64,000 nucleotides of DNA from MSPOR6 sp964652195 (GTDB lineage: Bacteria > Poribacteria > WGA-4E > WGA-3G). Below are positions 35,383 to 44,731 of the stretch, one piece after another. Position numbers and translations under genes: made by a program. The stretch is from the NCBI GenBank assembly GCA_964652195.1, contig CAZZBB010000022.1, forward strand, positions 1 to 64,000, read 5' to 3'. Under the pieces are notes generated by a model. That model was not told where the DNA came from, ran no database searches, and saw only the letters and a list, made by a program, of their open reading frames with translations. Numbering within the stretch: the stretch's first letter is position 1; each line of letters starts with the position of its first letter.

Positions 35383-35436
35383 TGTGAGTTCGATGAAAGA
35401 GATATTAAGCAATTTAACCAAAGAATAGGAAGTATT

Positions 35437-35835
35437 ATGACATCTCTGAAACCTATCATCCTCAATCCATCCGAACTTGAATGGGAAGGTTGGGATGACC
35501 CAGAAATTGCTGCAAAAAGTCCTATACGCTGGAAACTTCTAATCACAAGTGAACGCATGCCAAGTAGCGGAATAGTAACGGGGATAGCTGAATTACCACC
35601 CGGCGAATCACTATTACTACATCACCACGAACCAGAAGAAACGTATTACATCATCAGTGGGAATGGACACATGCAAATTGACGATACTGAAGCGGAAGTC
35701 TGTTCAGGATCAACAATCTACATACCACCCAATGCTAAACATTCCATCCGGTGCACGGGAGAGGAACCCCTGGTTTTCATATTCACATTTGCTCGAGATT
35801 CTTTTGACGAAATCACATACATTTTTGATGCGTAA
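35437..35835 (+). CDS. Cupin-domain protein
   Basis: The 132-residue single-domain cupin has the metal-site motif 'L-L-L-H-H-H-E-P-E-E-T-Y-Y-I-I-S-G' (about 66-82) and the second motif 'I-P-P-N-A-K-H-S-I-R-C-T-G' (about 96-108). These ligands (two His, Glu, then His) usually hold Fe or Mn. Cupins range from dioxygenases to sugar-binding regulators, and nothing here narrows the role. AGGA lies upstream of the ATG. It is followed after 48 bp by a crotonase-fold gene. Confidence 0.85.
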   Translation: MTSLKPIILNPSELEWEGWDDPEIAAKSPIRWKLLITSERMPSSGIVTGIAELPPGESLLLHHHEPEETYYIISGNGHMQIDDTEAEVCSGSTIYIPPNAKHSIRCTGEEPLVFIFTFARDSFDEITYIFDA

Positions 35836-35883
35836 CCCAGTATACACCTATATTGAGTTTTAACTATTAAGGGAATCATTGGA

Positions 35884-36873
35884 ATGTCAACAATCAAAAC
35901 ATCAGATATTAAACCCATTAAAACCAGTGAAGAAGCAAGTCTATTTCACATAGGTGATGGTATCACCTATCTTGAACTGCATGGCAAGTTGAACATTATA
36001 GAAGATAGCACACTATCAATGATTAATTCTGCCCTGGACGAAGTAGAAATGAATTATTCAGGTATGGTTGTCGGTACAGAAGCAAACCATTTTTCTGTAG
36101 GTCTCAACCTTAAACTACTACTGGAACGTGCACAAAGCCAAAACTGGGATGCAATTTCAAATACACTAAGAAACCTGCAGAAGGTTTGTACGCGTCTACG
36201 TCTTTGTTCAATACCTGTCGTAGCAGCTACAGTAGGTATGGCACTCGGGGGTGGATGTGAACTTGCCTTCGGGGCAGATGCTGTACAGGCATATACGAAC
36301 AGCAAACTTGGACTCGTTGAACTTCGTGTTGGACTGATCCCCGGTGGAGGCGGAACTACTGAAATGGCATTCCGCTGTTTAGATGGTAAAAAAACATCAA
36401 CACCGATTCGCCAGACAATGCCGACTTTGCTGAATGCATTTGACACCATCCGTGAAGCCAAAGTTTCAGAAAACAGCGTTGAAGCGAAAAAACTCGATTT
36501 TCTACGTGAATCTGATCTAATCACAGCCGATAGAACAAACCTACTACATGATGCAAAACAATTTGTCATATCACTGCGTAACAATGATTATCAACCAAAT
36601 CAGCAACGGAATATATTTGTATTAGGTGAGGAAGGGATAAACTATATAAATCTACATGTTCAGAAATTGAGAGAGGAAGACGTCATTAACGACTATGAGC
36701 AGTCACTTGCTGAAAAGTTGACGTATGTTATCTGTGGGGGTAGGCTTTCAGAACCGCAGTTCGTTACAGAGCAGCACTTGTTGGACCTTGAACATGAAAT
36801 TTTTCTCAGTCTATGTAGTGAACCTGATACCCATGCTATGATTGAATCAACTCTCAATAAAAGCAAGAAGTGA
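35884..36873 (+). CDS. Crotonase-fold protein resembling the C-terminal half of FadN
   Basis: The 329-residue protein opens directly in the linker and crotonase region of FadN-type 3-hydroxyacyl-CoA dehydrogenases ('ASLFHIGDGITYLEL', 'VVGTEANHFSVGLNLKLLLE', 'G-M-A-L-G-G-G-C-E-L-A', 'V-G-L-I-P-G-G-G-G-T-T-E-M') and keeps the helical tail. The N-terminal NAD-binding dehydrogenase half is absent, and no fragment of it is seen upstream, where a cupin gene lies. Oxyanion-hole segments are intact, so hydratase-type acyl-CoA chemistry is possible. It could be a genuine stand-alone form or a gene split; I favour a stand-alone paralogue. Confidence 0.75.
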   Translation: MSTIKTSDIKPIKTSEEASLFHIGDGITYLELHGKLNIIEDSTLSMINSALDEVEMNYSGMVVGTEANHFSVGLNLKLLLERAQSQNWDAISNTLRNLQKVCTRLRLCSIPVVAATVGMALGGGCELAFGADAVQAYTNSKLGLVELRVGLIPGGGGTTEMAFRCLDGKKTSTPIRQTMPTLLNAFDTIREAKVSENSVEAKKLDFLRESDLITADRTNLLHDAKQFVISLRNNDYQPNQQRNIFVLGEEGINYINLHVQKLREEDVINDYEQSLAEKLTYVICGGRLSEPQFVTEQHLLDLEHEIFLSLCSEPDTHAMIESTLNKSKK

Positions 36874-36921
36874 CAAAGAGGTAGTTATACCATTTCTGAT
36901 AATTATAGTCTCTTTAATGTA

Positions 36922-36942
36922 GCATAAACTTCCAGTTTGTGC
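36922..36942. repeat. Dispersed hairpin repeat (second copy)
   Basis: GCATAAACT-tcc-AGTTTGTGC is a near copy of the hairpin at 24785-24805, with one mismatch. It lies between the convergent crotonase and acetyltransferase genes. Confidence 0.55.
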
Positions 36943-37014
36943 GGTATTTCAAGACATGCTAACATTTGTGCAGGGGATAACATTTATAGAAATGGTATTA
37001 TATTAGAGTGAAAA

Positions 37015-37947
37015 TCATCCACGTCCAAAAACCAACACATCATATTCTTCACCACCATACGAAAACTGGTTCTTAAATTCACCCTCACAAGTAAAACCCA
37101 CCGATTTCAATACCTCCGCCTTCTCTACAGACGTGCTATCAACATAACATTGAACCTTTAAATCAGGAAACTCCACCGCAGAAATTAAATCAGAAACAGA
37201 ATCAGTAAAATTAGGGTGAAAAAACAGATCCAGAAGAGCAATATTATCACGCCATTTGCTATCCCTACACACCGTCGTCCAGCCAACGATCGCTCCATTC
37301 TCAGAGATGAGTAGTTTCGCATCATCATACACATCTTCAGTTTCAAGAATATGTTTAAAGGATAGAAATGGACCTTCAAGATTAGATGGTCCGTAGATGT
37401 TCCAAGCAAGACTCCGTAAAATATCCACACCAACAATTCCAGACAATGCAGTCAACTTCGGCCAATCGTGCCATTCAACTGATTTAGGAGACACTGTTGA
37501 TGCAGCAAAATAATCATCAAGAAAATCCTGCTCCACATGATATTCCATAAAACCAGATTCAGGAAAAACACTATCAAATCCAAAACCGTGGTAAATATGA
37601 TATGGATGGCTATCGTATCCTGTCCCCAAGTAGAGTGCACGACCATTCCTATCCCGAAAGTGCTCCATCTGGTGAACCATAGTGCCTTTACATGCACCTT
37701 TTCTACGTTGGTCAGGCAGTGTAAATACATGTCCTAAAATTCCAATCCCTTCATGTTCAACAGTCATGATATTGGTAATTACATTCCCATCCACTTTCCC
37801 AACATAGAAAAATGTTGATAAATCGTCAAGCCGTTCATCAACACATCTTTCAATATGCCATTTATAATTCCCCGGTTTATGTCCAAGGAATTCCTTTATT
37901 TCGTCTGCATGTGGCTCATCAGGTGCGTGAATTACACCTACCTCCAT
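37015..37947 (-). CDS. GNAT-family N-acetyltransferase, two-domain
   Basis: I place the start at the ATG whose first base is 37947, because AGGAG lies 5 nt before it; the longer frame from 37992 lacks a ribosome site. The 310-residue product has an acetyl-CoA binding GNAT motif in its first half ('V-F-T-L-P-D-Q-R-R-K-G-A-C-K-G', about 89-103, then 'LYLGTGYDSHPYHIYHGFGF') and a second, weaker domain in the C-terminal half ('V-L-K-S-V-G-F-T-C-E-G-E'). The acceptor is unknown. It is transcribed against the crotonase gene and away from ndk. Confidence 0.8.
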   Translation of the reverse strand: MEVGVIHAPDEPHADEIKEFLGHKPGNYKWHIERCVDERLDDLSTFFYVGKVDGNVITNIMTVEHEGIGILGHVFTLPDQRRKGACKGTMVHQMEHFRDRNGRALYLGTGYDSHPYHIYHGFGFDSVFPESGFMEYHVEQDFLDDYFAASTVSPKSVEWHDWPKLTALSGIVGVDILRSLAWNIYGPSNLEGPFLSFKHILETEDVYDDAKLLISENGAIVGWTTVCRDSKWRDNIALLDLFFHPNFTDSVSDLISAVEFPDLKVQCYVDSTSVEKAEVLKSVGFTCEGEFKNQFSYGGEEYDVLVFGRG

Positions 37948-38124
37948 ACATTCTCCTGATTTCAGTACGGACTCACCTAATTTTTCGTACATATCTACTA
38001 CGCATCCATTTTAATGATTTGACAATAATTACTAAATATAATATACTCTCAATAGGTTAGGTGTCAAGAATAGACACTTATATTAGTATTACAGGAACAA
38101 GTTTAACATTGAAACGGAGTTGAG

Positions 38125-38544
38125 ATGGAAATAGAAAAGACACTGATTCTGGTGAAACCAGATGGTGTTCAACGCGGACTTATCGGAGAGATAATTTCCC
38201 GTTATGAACGAAAGGGATTCAAACTTATAGGGTTGAAATTGTTGCAATTGTCACGGGATAAAGCTGAAGAACTTTACGAAGTACATTTAGGGCAACCCTT
38301 TTATGATAAACTCATCGATTTCATGACATCAGCACCTATTGTTGCGATCGGTGTTGAGGGCAAAAATGCCATTCAATTAGCACGAGAAATTAATGGTGAA
38401 ACTGATCCGCTTAAATCGAAACCGGGAAGTATCCGCGGAGACTATTCAACTGACATCACTGAGAATCTTGTACACGCATCCGATTGTTTGGAAAACGCAA
38501 AACGCGAATTATCTATTATGTTTTCCCCACAAGAACTCTGTTAA
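38125..38544 (+). CDS. ndk: Nucleoside diphosphate kinase
   Basis: The 139-residue kinase balances nucleoside triphosphate pools by a ping-pong phosphate transfer through H117 ('N-L-V-H-A-S-D'). Family landmarks are complete: 'TLILVKPDGVQRGLIGEII' (about 5-23), 'R-G-D-Y-S-T-D' and the closing 'S-x-E-x-A-x-R-E-L' equivalent 'SDCLENAKREL'. CGGAG precedes the ATG. Length is standard for the hexameric or tetrameric bacterial enzymes. Confidence 0.97.
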   Translation: MEIEKTLILVKPDGVQRGLIGEIISRYERKGFKLIGLKLLQLSRDKAEELYEVHLGQPFYDKLIDFMTSAPIVAIGVEGKNAIQLAREINGETDPLKSKPGSIRGDYSTDITENLVHASDCLENAKRELSIMFSPQELC

Positions 38545-38700
38545 TGTTATTGCTAATTCTATAATCATTATCTCTTAGGGTATAACAAACTTATTATCAA
38601 TAGTCTCAATCATACAATGTGACTTATATCTCGTTTGAAACAAATATTGATTAAGAGTTAGTAATCGAACCATAAATATTATGTCAATATGGAGGTTTAT

Positions 38701-39516
38701 ATGAACATTGTTAATACGTATAGGGCAATTAATGATAGAGGGAATATGTTATATTTAACCCTCATTATGATGGCTCTAATTATAGGAATCTCTTTCACAG
38801 TATATGCTGCAAAAGATGATTGCACAAATATAGATGGTGATGGAGCAAAACCGATTAAAGAAGTTGCCAAAGAAGATGTTGGGGTTGAGAACGATTACGA
38901 TGAAGTCGTTGAAGAAGACGAACGGAAAGGTGTTGTCTATCTTGCATTGATTGGTGGAGCTACACCCAAACCAAACGCTTGCGGTCTCATTCCAAAGAAT
39001 CCCGCAGGGGAATGGACAGGATGGGGTGGACCTCTAAACTTTGACAATGTCACAATCGGTGAAGGTGGTGGCACAAGAAACCATATTGTTATAGGTGGTA
39101 CACTCTTTGTCCGTGGATTTGGTAATCATGCTATTGGTACGCTCGTTTATGACTTATCTGGGGGTAAATACGTCAAATTTGAAGCGTATGTTGGAATGTC
39201 TGATGAAAAAGACCCAGGGGGGTGTGGACACGGCGGTAGTAGCGATTTTACCTTCTCTATTGATGGGAAACAAGCCTTCAAATCCGAAACTCTTAAAGGT
39301 TCTGAAGGTGGAGAAAATATCGAAGCGGTCAAAGTGGAATTTGACATACCCGCAAATGCTAAGGAACTTACCATCGTTATGGGAGATGGTGGAGACGGAA
39401 TTGGATGTGACCATTCCAGTGTGGGCGATGCCAAATTACTAACCTCACAAGCACTTGCAGTGGATCCCGCAAACAAAGTTTCTACAACGTGGGGTTCACT
39501 AAAAGCAAGTTATTAA
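38701..39516 (+). CDS. Secreted NPCBM-domain protein, copy 1
   Basis: ATG 38701 follows GGAGG by 4-5 nt and gives 271 residues; the in-frame ATG at 38689 overlaps that ribosome site and is rejected. A signal peptide (about 15-36, cleavage near 'VYA-AK') leads to an acidic segment and an NPCBM carbohydrate-binding fold ('IGGTLFVRGFGNHAIGTLVY', 'F-E-A-Y-V-G-M-S-D-E', 'F-S-I-D-G-K', 'L-T-I-V-M-G-D-G-G-D-G'). Cys and Gly-His-Gly-Gly positions are shared with the paralogue 138 bp downstream. The likely role is glycan binding at the surface or in the periplasm. Confidence 0.8.
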   Translation: MNIVNTYRAINDRGNMLYLTLIMMALIIGISFTVYAAKDDCTNIDGDGAKPIKEVAKEDVGVENDYDEVVEEDERKGVVYLALIGGATPKPNACGLIPKNPAGEWTGWGGPLNFDNVTIGEGGGTRNHIVIGGTLFVRGFGNHAIGTLVYDLSGGKYVKFEAYVGMSDEKDPGGCGHGGSSDFTFSIDGKQAFKSETLKGSEGGENIEAVKVEFDIPANAKELTIVMGDGGDGIGCDHSSVGDAKLLTSQALAVDPANKVSTTWGSLKASY

Positions 39517-39556
39517 ACTGAATTACCATACTACTGTTGTTAATAGATTTAACTGA

Positions 39557-39591
39557 TTGAGGAGGTGAATCCTAACGATTCGCCTCCTCAA
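39557..39591. terminator. Strong 15-bp hairpin between the NPCBM genes
   Basis: TTGAGGAGGTGAATC and GATTCGCCTCCTCAA pair over 15 bp with a single G-U, around a 5-nt loop. No T run follows. It could terminate without a T run or modulate the ratio of the two paralogues. Its 5' arm also contains AGGAGGTGA, an ideal Shine-Dalgarno hidden in the stem. Confidence 0.6.
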
Positions 39592-39654
39592 GATAGAAGC
39601 TAACCTACACTTTATTTCGTATATACATAAAACTAATCTTTGGAGGTTTTTACC

Positions 39655-40431
39655 TTGAAAATTATTAATCTCTTTATTTTGACAACTCTTCTCATCATCG
39701 GTCTTGCATTCAACGTATATGCAGCCAAGAGTGATTGTACTAACCTTGATGGTGACGGTGCTAAACCTATTAAAGAGGTTGCATCTGAAGATCTGGCAGT
39801 TGAGAACGATTATGATGAAACCGTTGAAGAAGATACGCGTGATGGCGTTGTTTATCTTGCATTAATTGGCGGAAGTCAACCCAAACCAAATGCTTGTGGT
39901 CTCATACCAAAGAATCCTGCTGGAGAATGGACCGGATGGGGTGGACCCTTAAACTTTGATAATGTCACTATCGGTGAAGGGGCAACTACCCGGAACCATA
40001 TCGTAATCGGTGGAACTTATTTTGAACGTGGCATTGGTGCTCATTCTGTCGGTACTTTTGTTTACGATTTAACCGGTGGAGATTACATCAAATTTGTAGG
40101 ATATGCAGGAATGTCCGATGAAAAAGATCCAGGCGGGTGTGGACACGGCGGCAGTAGCCATTTCATCTTTTCTGTTGATGGAGATGAAGTAGTTAAAACT
40201 GATACCTTGACGGGATCTGCTGATGGTGAAAATGTTGAACCACTCAAGGTAGAATTTGATATTCCCGCAAATGCCAAAGAGCTTACAATTGTCATGGGAG
40301 ACGGGGGCGATGGATTAGGGTGTGATCATTCTTCATTAGGCGATGCAAAACTGCTCACATCCTCAGTTACAGCCGTTGATCCCGCAAACAAAGTTTCTAC
40401 TACTTGGGGATCACTAAAAGCAAGTTATTAG
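39655..40431 (+). CDS. Secreted NPCBM-domain protein, copy 2 (TTG start)
   Basis: GGAGG at 39642-39646 places the start at TTG 39655, giving 258 residues; the earlier TTG at 39640 overlaps the ribosome site. A signal peptide (about 1-25, 'F-N-V-Y-A-A-K') precedes a protein closely similar to the gene upstream throughout, including an identical tail (VDPANKVSTTWGSLKASY). The N-terminal lead is shorter than in copy 1. This is a tandem duplicate with both reading frames kept, so both are probably used. A strong terminator follows. Confidence 0.8.
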   Translation: MKIINLFILTTLLIIGLAFNVYAAKSDCTNLDGDGAKPIKEVASEDLAVENDYDETVEEDTRDGVVYLALIGGSQPKPNACGLIPKNPAGEWTGWGGPLNFDNVTIGEGATTRNHIVIGGTYFERGIGAHSVGTFVYDLTGGDYIKFVGYAGMSDEKDPGGCGHGGSSHFIFSVDGDEVVKTDTLTGSADGENVEPLKVEFDIPANAKELTIVMGDGGDGLGCDHSSLGDAKLLTSSVTAVDPANKVSTTWGSLKASY

Positions 40432-40465
40432 ACCTTACCTCTTTATGGGTAGTATCATAATTCGT

Positions 40466-40513
40466 AACCTGATTCAGTTAAAACGCACCGCGAATAACTG
40501 AATCAGGTTTTTT
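40466..40513 (+). terminator. Rho-independent terminator after the NPCBM pair
   Basis: A perfect 15-bp stem (AACCTGATTCAGTTA / TAACTGAATCAGGTT) with a 14-nt loop is followed by a run of six Ts in all. Confidence 0.93.
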
Positions 40514-40581
40514 CATTGTAATCCAAACACAAGATAAGGGAATTCATGCTAAAAACTTTATGCACTTAACATCCAATAGAA

Positions 40582-40610
40582 TTGAAATCAAATACCTGCT
40601 ATGATAAAAT
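40582..40610 (+). promoter_or_regulatory. Candidate promoter of the aconitase gene
   Basis: TTGAAA (40582-40587), a 17-nt spacer and TAAAAT (40605-40610) lie 38 bp before ATG 40648. Confidence 0.45.
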
Positions 40611-40647
40611 AATATTAGACACATCGTATTTATATAAGGAGTTATTG

Positions 40648-43320
40648 ATGCCAAACCTCTCTCATAATTTATTTAATACCCGAAAAACACTTAAAAGCGG
40701 GGATTCTGAATGCACATATTATTCGCTACCAGCATTAGCTGAAGCAGGTAAAGGAACAATTAAAAACTTACCTGTTAGTATACGAATTTTACTTGAATCA
40801 TTATTACGGAATTACGACGGACACCAAATTACCGAACAGGATGTTCTTAATTTAGCCAGCTGGGATGCCAGTTCACCACAAGCAGCAGAGATCCCATTTA
40901 AACCCGCACGTGTGGTCGCACAAGATTTCACAGGTGTACCTCTTGTCGTTGATATTGCCGCAATGCGCACTGCTGTTGCTGAACTCGGTGGTGATGCCAG
41001 CATGATTGAACCCCTTGTTCCTGTTGATCTGGTGATTGATCACTCTATTCAAGTTGACGCATACGGTACAGAAAATGCATTTCAGTTTAACACACAAAGA
41101 GAGTTTGAGCGAAATAAAGAAAGATATGAATTTTTGAAATGGGGACAACAAGCTTTTGATAAGTTCAATATTATTCCTCCATCTATCGGTATTGTTCATC
41201 AGGTTAATCTCGAATACCTCGCACAGGTGGTTATGGCAGAAGATTCAGTAGCATATCCAGATACAGTCGTTGGTACAGATTCACATACTACAATGATAAA
41301 CGGATTAGGTATTGTCGGTTGGGGTGTCGGTGGAATTGAGGCTGAAGCAGCTATGTTAGGACAACCGGTATATATACTAACTCCTGAAGTACTCGGTGTT
41401 TATATGAAAGGTGAACTCCAAGAGGGTGTTACCGCTACTGACCTTGTATTGACCGTTACGCAACGTCTCAGAGAAGCTGCTGTTGTTGGAAAATTTGTTG
41501 AGTTTTTCGGAGAAGGTGTGGAAGCGCTTTCACTACCTGACCGAGCAACTCTCTCCAACATGTGTCCTGAATATGGTGCAACAATTGGTTTCTTCCCCCC
41601 TGACGATGAGACGATAAACTACCTACGTCTTACTGGGAGAGACGATACACATGTTGATTTTGTAGAAACATATCTCAAAGCACAAGACTTATTTGGAATC
41701 CCACGTCTCGGAGAAGTTGACTATTCAGATGTATTAGAAGTCGATTTAGGTGATATTGAACCAAGTATTGCTGGTCCAAAACGTCCACAGGACCGTATTG
41801 CATTATCAGATGTAAAAGACAAATTCAATGAACTCCTTACACGTCCAGTAGCAGATGATGGATTTGGTGTAACTGTTGACAATAAGACGGGCGACGCTAT
41901 AACACACGGTTCCGTTGTAATTTCAGCCATTACAAGTTGTACAAATACAAGCAACCCGTCTGTGATGATAGGAGCAGGATTACTCGCCAAAAAAGCGGTG
42001 GAGAAAGGTTTACGTGTTCCGGATTATGTCAAAACAAGTTTAGCTCCAGGATCTCGCGTTGTAACGGAGTATCTACGGAACACAGGTTTGTTACCATACT
42101 TGGAAAAGATTGGGTATAACGTAGTAGGGTATGGCTGCACCACCTGTATCGGTAATAGCGGTCCACTCAATGAAGTTGTTCAAGACGCAATTGACGAGTA
42201 CAATCTTGTGACTGCAAGTGTCTTAAGTGGAAATCGAAACTTTGAGGCACGGGTACATCCAGAGATTAAAGCAAATTTCCTCATGTCCCCACCACTTGTC
42301 GTAGCTTATGGACTTGCAGGACACATTGATATTGACCTTGCAACTGAACCAATTGGGCATAATGATGCCGGTGAAGCCGTTTATTTGCGTGATATTTGGC
42401 CAACACGCCAAGAAATCGCTGAAATGATTGCCAATGCTGTTAACCGTAGAACATTCAAAGAAATGTACGAATCAATTGGAAATCAAGCACCAGAATGGGA
42501 AGAAGTTGAAGGTGCTACTGGTGTACTTTATCCGTGGAACGAAAGAAGTACATACATACAGCACCCACCCTTCTTTGAAGGATTCTCACGTGAACCCGCA
42601 CCTATATCTGATATTACCAATGCACGCATTCTTGGCATCTTTGGTGATTCTGTTACCACAGATCATATTTCTCCTGCCGGGGCGATTGCAGCTGTGAGTC
42701 CGGCAGGGAGTTATTTGCAGGAACGCGGGGTTGAGACACAAGATTTCAATACCTATGGTGCAAGACGCGGTAATGACCGTGTCATGAGTCGCGGTACATT
42801 TGCTAACAGACGAGTCCGTAATTTAATGACTCCTGAGGTTGAAGGGGGATATACTCTCCAGTATCCTGATGCTACACAGACGACAATATATGACGCGGCA
42901 CTACACTACCGTGAGAACAATGTGCCTACTGTTATTTTCGCAGGACAGGATTACGGAATGGGAAGTTCACGAGATTGGGCAGCAAAAGGTCCAAAACTCC
43001 TCGGTGTCAAGGCTGTCGTGGTAGAAAGTTACGAACGGATACACCGTAGTAACCTTATAGGTATGGGTATTCTGCCATTGCAGTTTAAGGATGGTGAAAA
43101 TGTTCAATCGCTTAATCTTGATGGAAGCGAGGTCATAAGCATTACCGGTTTTGAGGATAATCTCCAACCCGGACAGATAACAACTCTAAAGATCGAAAGT
43201 GCAAATGGAGATGTACAGACAACCGAAGCACGCATCCGAATTGATTCTCCTGTAGAGGTAGAATACTACAAACACGGCGGAATTCTGGATTATGTAATAC
43301 GCAACTTCTTATCTGAGTAG
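40648..43320 (+). CDS. acnA: Aconitate hydratase, AcnA type
   Basis: ATG 40648 with AAGGAG upstream gives 890 residues, the AcnA/IRP1 length; 22 earlier codons in the same frame lack a ribosome site. The [4Fe-4S] ligands are C431 (SCTNTSNP), C497 and C500 (GCTTCIGNSG). The swivel domain at the C-terminus shows 'D-Y-G-M-G-S-S-R-D-W-A' with the catalytic Ser. It isomerises citrate to isocitrate in the TCA cycle. Together with the 2-oxoacid oxidoreductase upstream it fits either an oxidative cycle using ferredoxin or a partly reversible one; the window alone does not decide. Confidence 0.97.
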   Translation: MPNLSHNLFNTRKTLKSGDSECTYYSLPALAEAGKGTIKNLPVSIRILLESLLRNYDGHQITEQDVLNLASWDASSPQAAEIPFKPARVVAQDFTGVPLVVDIAAMRTAVAELGGDASMIEPLVPVDLVIDHSIQVDAYGTENAFQFNTQREFERNKERYEFLKWGQQAFDKFNIIPPSIGIVHQVNLEYLAQVVMAEDSVAYPDTVVGTDSHTTMINGLGIVGWGVGGIEAEAAMLGQPVYILTPEVLGVYMKGELQEGVTATDLVLTVTQRLREAAVVGKFVEFFGEGVEALSLPDRATLSNMCPEYGATIGFFPPDDETINYLRLTGRDDTHVDFVETYLKAQDLFGIPRLGEVDYSDVLEVDLGDIEPSIAGPKRPQDRIALSDVKDKFNELLTRPVADDGFGVTVDNKTGDAITHGSVVISAITSCTNTSNPSVMIGAGLLAKKAVEKGLRVPDYVKTSLAPGSRVVTEYLRNTGLLPYLEKIGYNVVGYGCTTCIGNSGPLNEVVQDAIDEYNLVTASVLSGNRNFEARVHPEIKANFLMSPPLVVAYGLAGHIDIDLATEPIGHNDAGEAVYLRDIWPTRQEIAEMIANAVNRRTFKEMYESIGNQAPEWEEVEGATGVLYPWNERSTYIQHPPFFEGFSREPAPISDITNARILGIFGDSVTTDHISPAGAIAAVSPAGSYLQERGVETQDFNTYGARRGNDRVMSRGTFANRRVRNLMTPEVEGGYTLQYPDATQTTIYDAALHYRENNVPTVIFAGQDYGMGSSRDWAAKGPKLLGVKAVVVESYERIHRSNLIGMGILPLQFKDGENVQSLNLDGSEVISITGFEDNLQPGQITTLKIESANGDVQTTEARIRIDSPVEVEYYKHGGILDYVIRNFLSE

Positions 43321-43356
43321 AGTTAAGCAGTGTTAAAAAAAGATTAAAAGAAAAAC

Positions 43357-43776
43357 ATGACATTCTCAACAAAACATTTACTTCTAATTACCCTAATCCT
43401 CCTACCCCTAACCATTGGGTGCGGACCCGATTCGGAATTCAAGAGTCCATGTAAAGGTTCGTGGATTACACGGTGTGACGCGAATACAAAAATCCTTATA
43501 ATCGGCCCATATAGGACAACTTGTATCGGAGCTTTTGAACAAGAATGTTATCTCGAATACAACGAACAAGCACAACGTTGGCATTTCTTCTATGATGGAA
43601 TAGATGGTTTTGATTATGAACCAGGATATATCTATACACTAATGGTTAGTGTATATGAATACGCCTATGAAATCCAAGACGCAGGCATATACGATTATCG
43701 TTTGATTGAGGTTTTGAATAAGGAAGAGGCACCGATTGATGTAAGACCACCACGGAAGCCAAGTCAGTATCAATAA
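43357..43776 (+). CDS. Small lipoprotein of unknown function
   Basis: The 139-residue protein has a signal peptide with lipobox 'L-T-I-G-C' (Cys at about residue 22). The mature domain contains several more Cys ('SPCKGSWITRCDANT', 'T-T-C-I-G-A-F-E-Q-E-C-Y') and an aromatic-rich stretch ending 'Y-D-Y-R-L-I-E-V-L-N-K', as in DUF4377-type domains that sit on many bacterial lipoproteins. That resemblance is tentative. It follows aconitase by 36 bp on the same strand. Confidence 0.7.
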   Translation: MTFSTKHLLLITLILLPLTIGCGPDSEFKSPCKGSWITRCDANTKILIIGPYRTTCIGAFEQECYLEYNEQAQRWHFFYDGIDGFDYEPGYIYTLMVSVYEYAYEIQDAGIYDYRLIEVLNKEEAPIDVRPPRKPSQYQ

Positions 43777-43842
43777 ATAAAGGCAGGACTATATCCCAGA
43801 TTGACAACTGAAAATGCGAAGATGTATCAAATATCTTATCAC

Positions 43843-44664
43843 TTACCTCCCATGAATCGCTTTCAGATCTAATCGTCCATTAATATCGTCAGATACTGCC
43901 TTTGTCCAATCTACATCCTTTATACTTTGCAAACTCATCAATGCAACATTTACCAGTGGGTTCGAAAGTGTATAATTCAATAGAAAACTATCTATATCGA
44001 CTTCTGCCATTTCATCCGCAAAACACTGTTTAATAAGATTTTGGAAAGCATTACTTGTGGTAGAACGCATCAGCACAATACCCATATCTTGATTAACAGC
44101 ATCAGGAATAATACCTTGTCCACTGAACGCATCGTAAGTGCTTTGATACATAAGGTTATAATGAGTTTGTATCATATCGAAATCACCTGTAGCAATTAGC
44201 AGCTCAATTCCTCCTGAAGGACCATCAGCAGAAAAACCTATATACCGAACCTTACCTTCTTCTTTCAGTTTAAGATAGGTTTCTAATCCACCATCATTTA
44301 AGATCTGGTTAGCTTCATCGGTATGAAACCAGCCACCGTGAAATTGAAGTACATCAATAAAATCTGTACCAAGACGTTGTAAGCTCCCTTCTACTTCAGC
44401 AGTAATACCATTAGGGTCAATTGCCTTTGTTTTGGTGGCTACAATACAAGCATTCCTTCGTCCTGCAATTGCCTTGCCGAGTACTGTTTCACTATATCCA
44501 CCACCGTATGAAGATGCTGTGTCAAAATAGTTTACGCCATTACCAATGGCATAGTGAAGCATGTTAACCAAAGCGTTTTCATCATGCTCTGGACGAACTC
44601 TACCACCACCGTAACCAATTTCTGAAACACGAAGTCCCGTTTTACCAAGTGTGCGATATTGCAT
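43843..44664 (-). CDS. Aldo/keto reductase
   Basis: The 273-residue TIM-barrel oxidoreductase has the AKR catalytic tetrad: D48 and Y53 ('YFDTASSYGGG'), K78 ('V-A-T-K-T-K') and H109 ('L-Q-F-H-G-G'). It is shorter than typical 320-residue AKRs and belongs to the compact branch with 'R-T-L-G-K-T-G-L-R-V-S-E-I-G-Y-G' at the N-terminus. NADPH is the usual cofactor. It lies 67 bp downstream of dnaE on the same strand. The substrate is unknown. Confidence 0.88.
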   Translation of the reverse strand: MQYRTLGKTGLRVSEIGYGGGRVRPEHDENALVNMLHYAIGNGVNYFDTASSYGGGYSETVLGKAIAGRRNACIVATKTKAIDPNGITAEVEGSLQRLGTDFIDVLQFHGGWFHTDEANQILNDGGLETYLKLKEEGKVRYIGFSADGPSGGIELLIATGDFDMIQTHYNLMYQSTYDAFSGQGIIPDAVNQDMGIVLMRSTTSNAFQNLIKQCFADEMAEVDIDSFLLNYTLSNPLVNVALMSLQSIKDVDWTKAVSDDINGRLDLKAIHGR

Positions 44665-44731
44665 ATTTACTTAATTCCTTTTATATAATTTAGATTGATG
44701 ATAGTTGTCCATTCTATGCGTAGGTCTGGTT

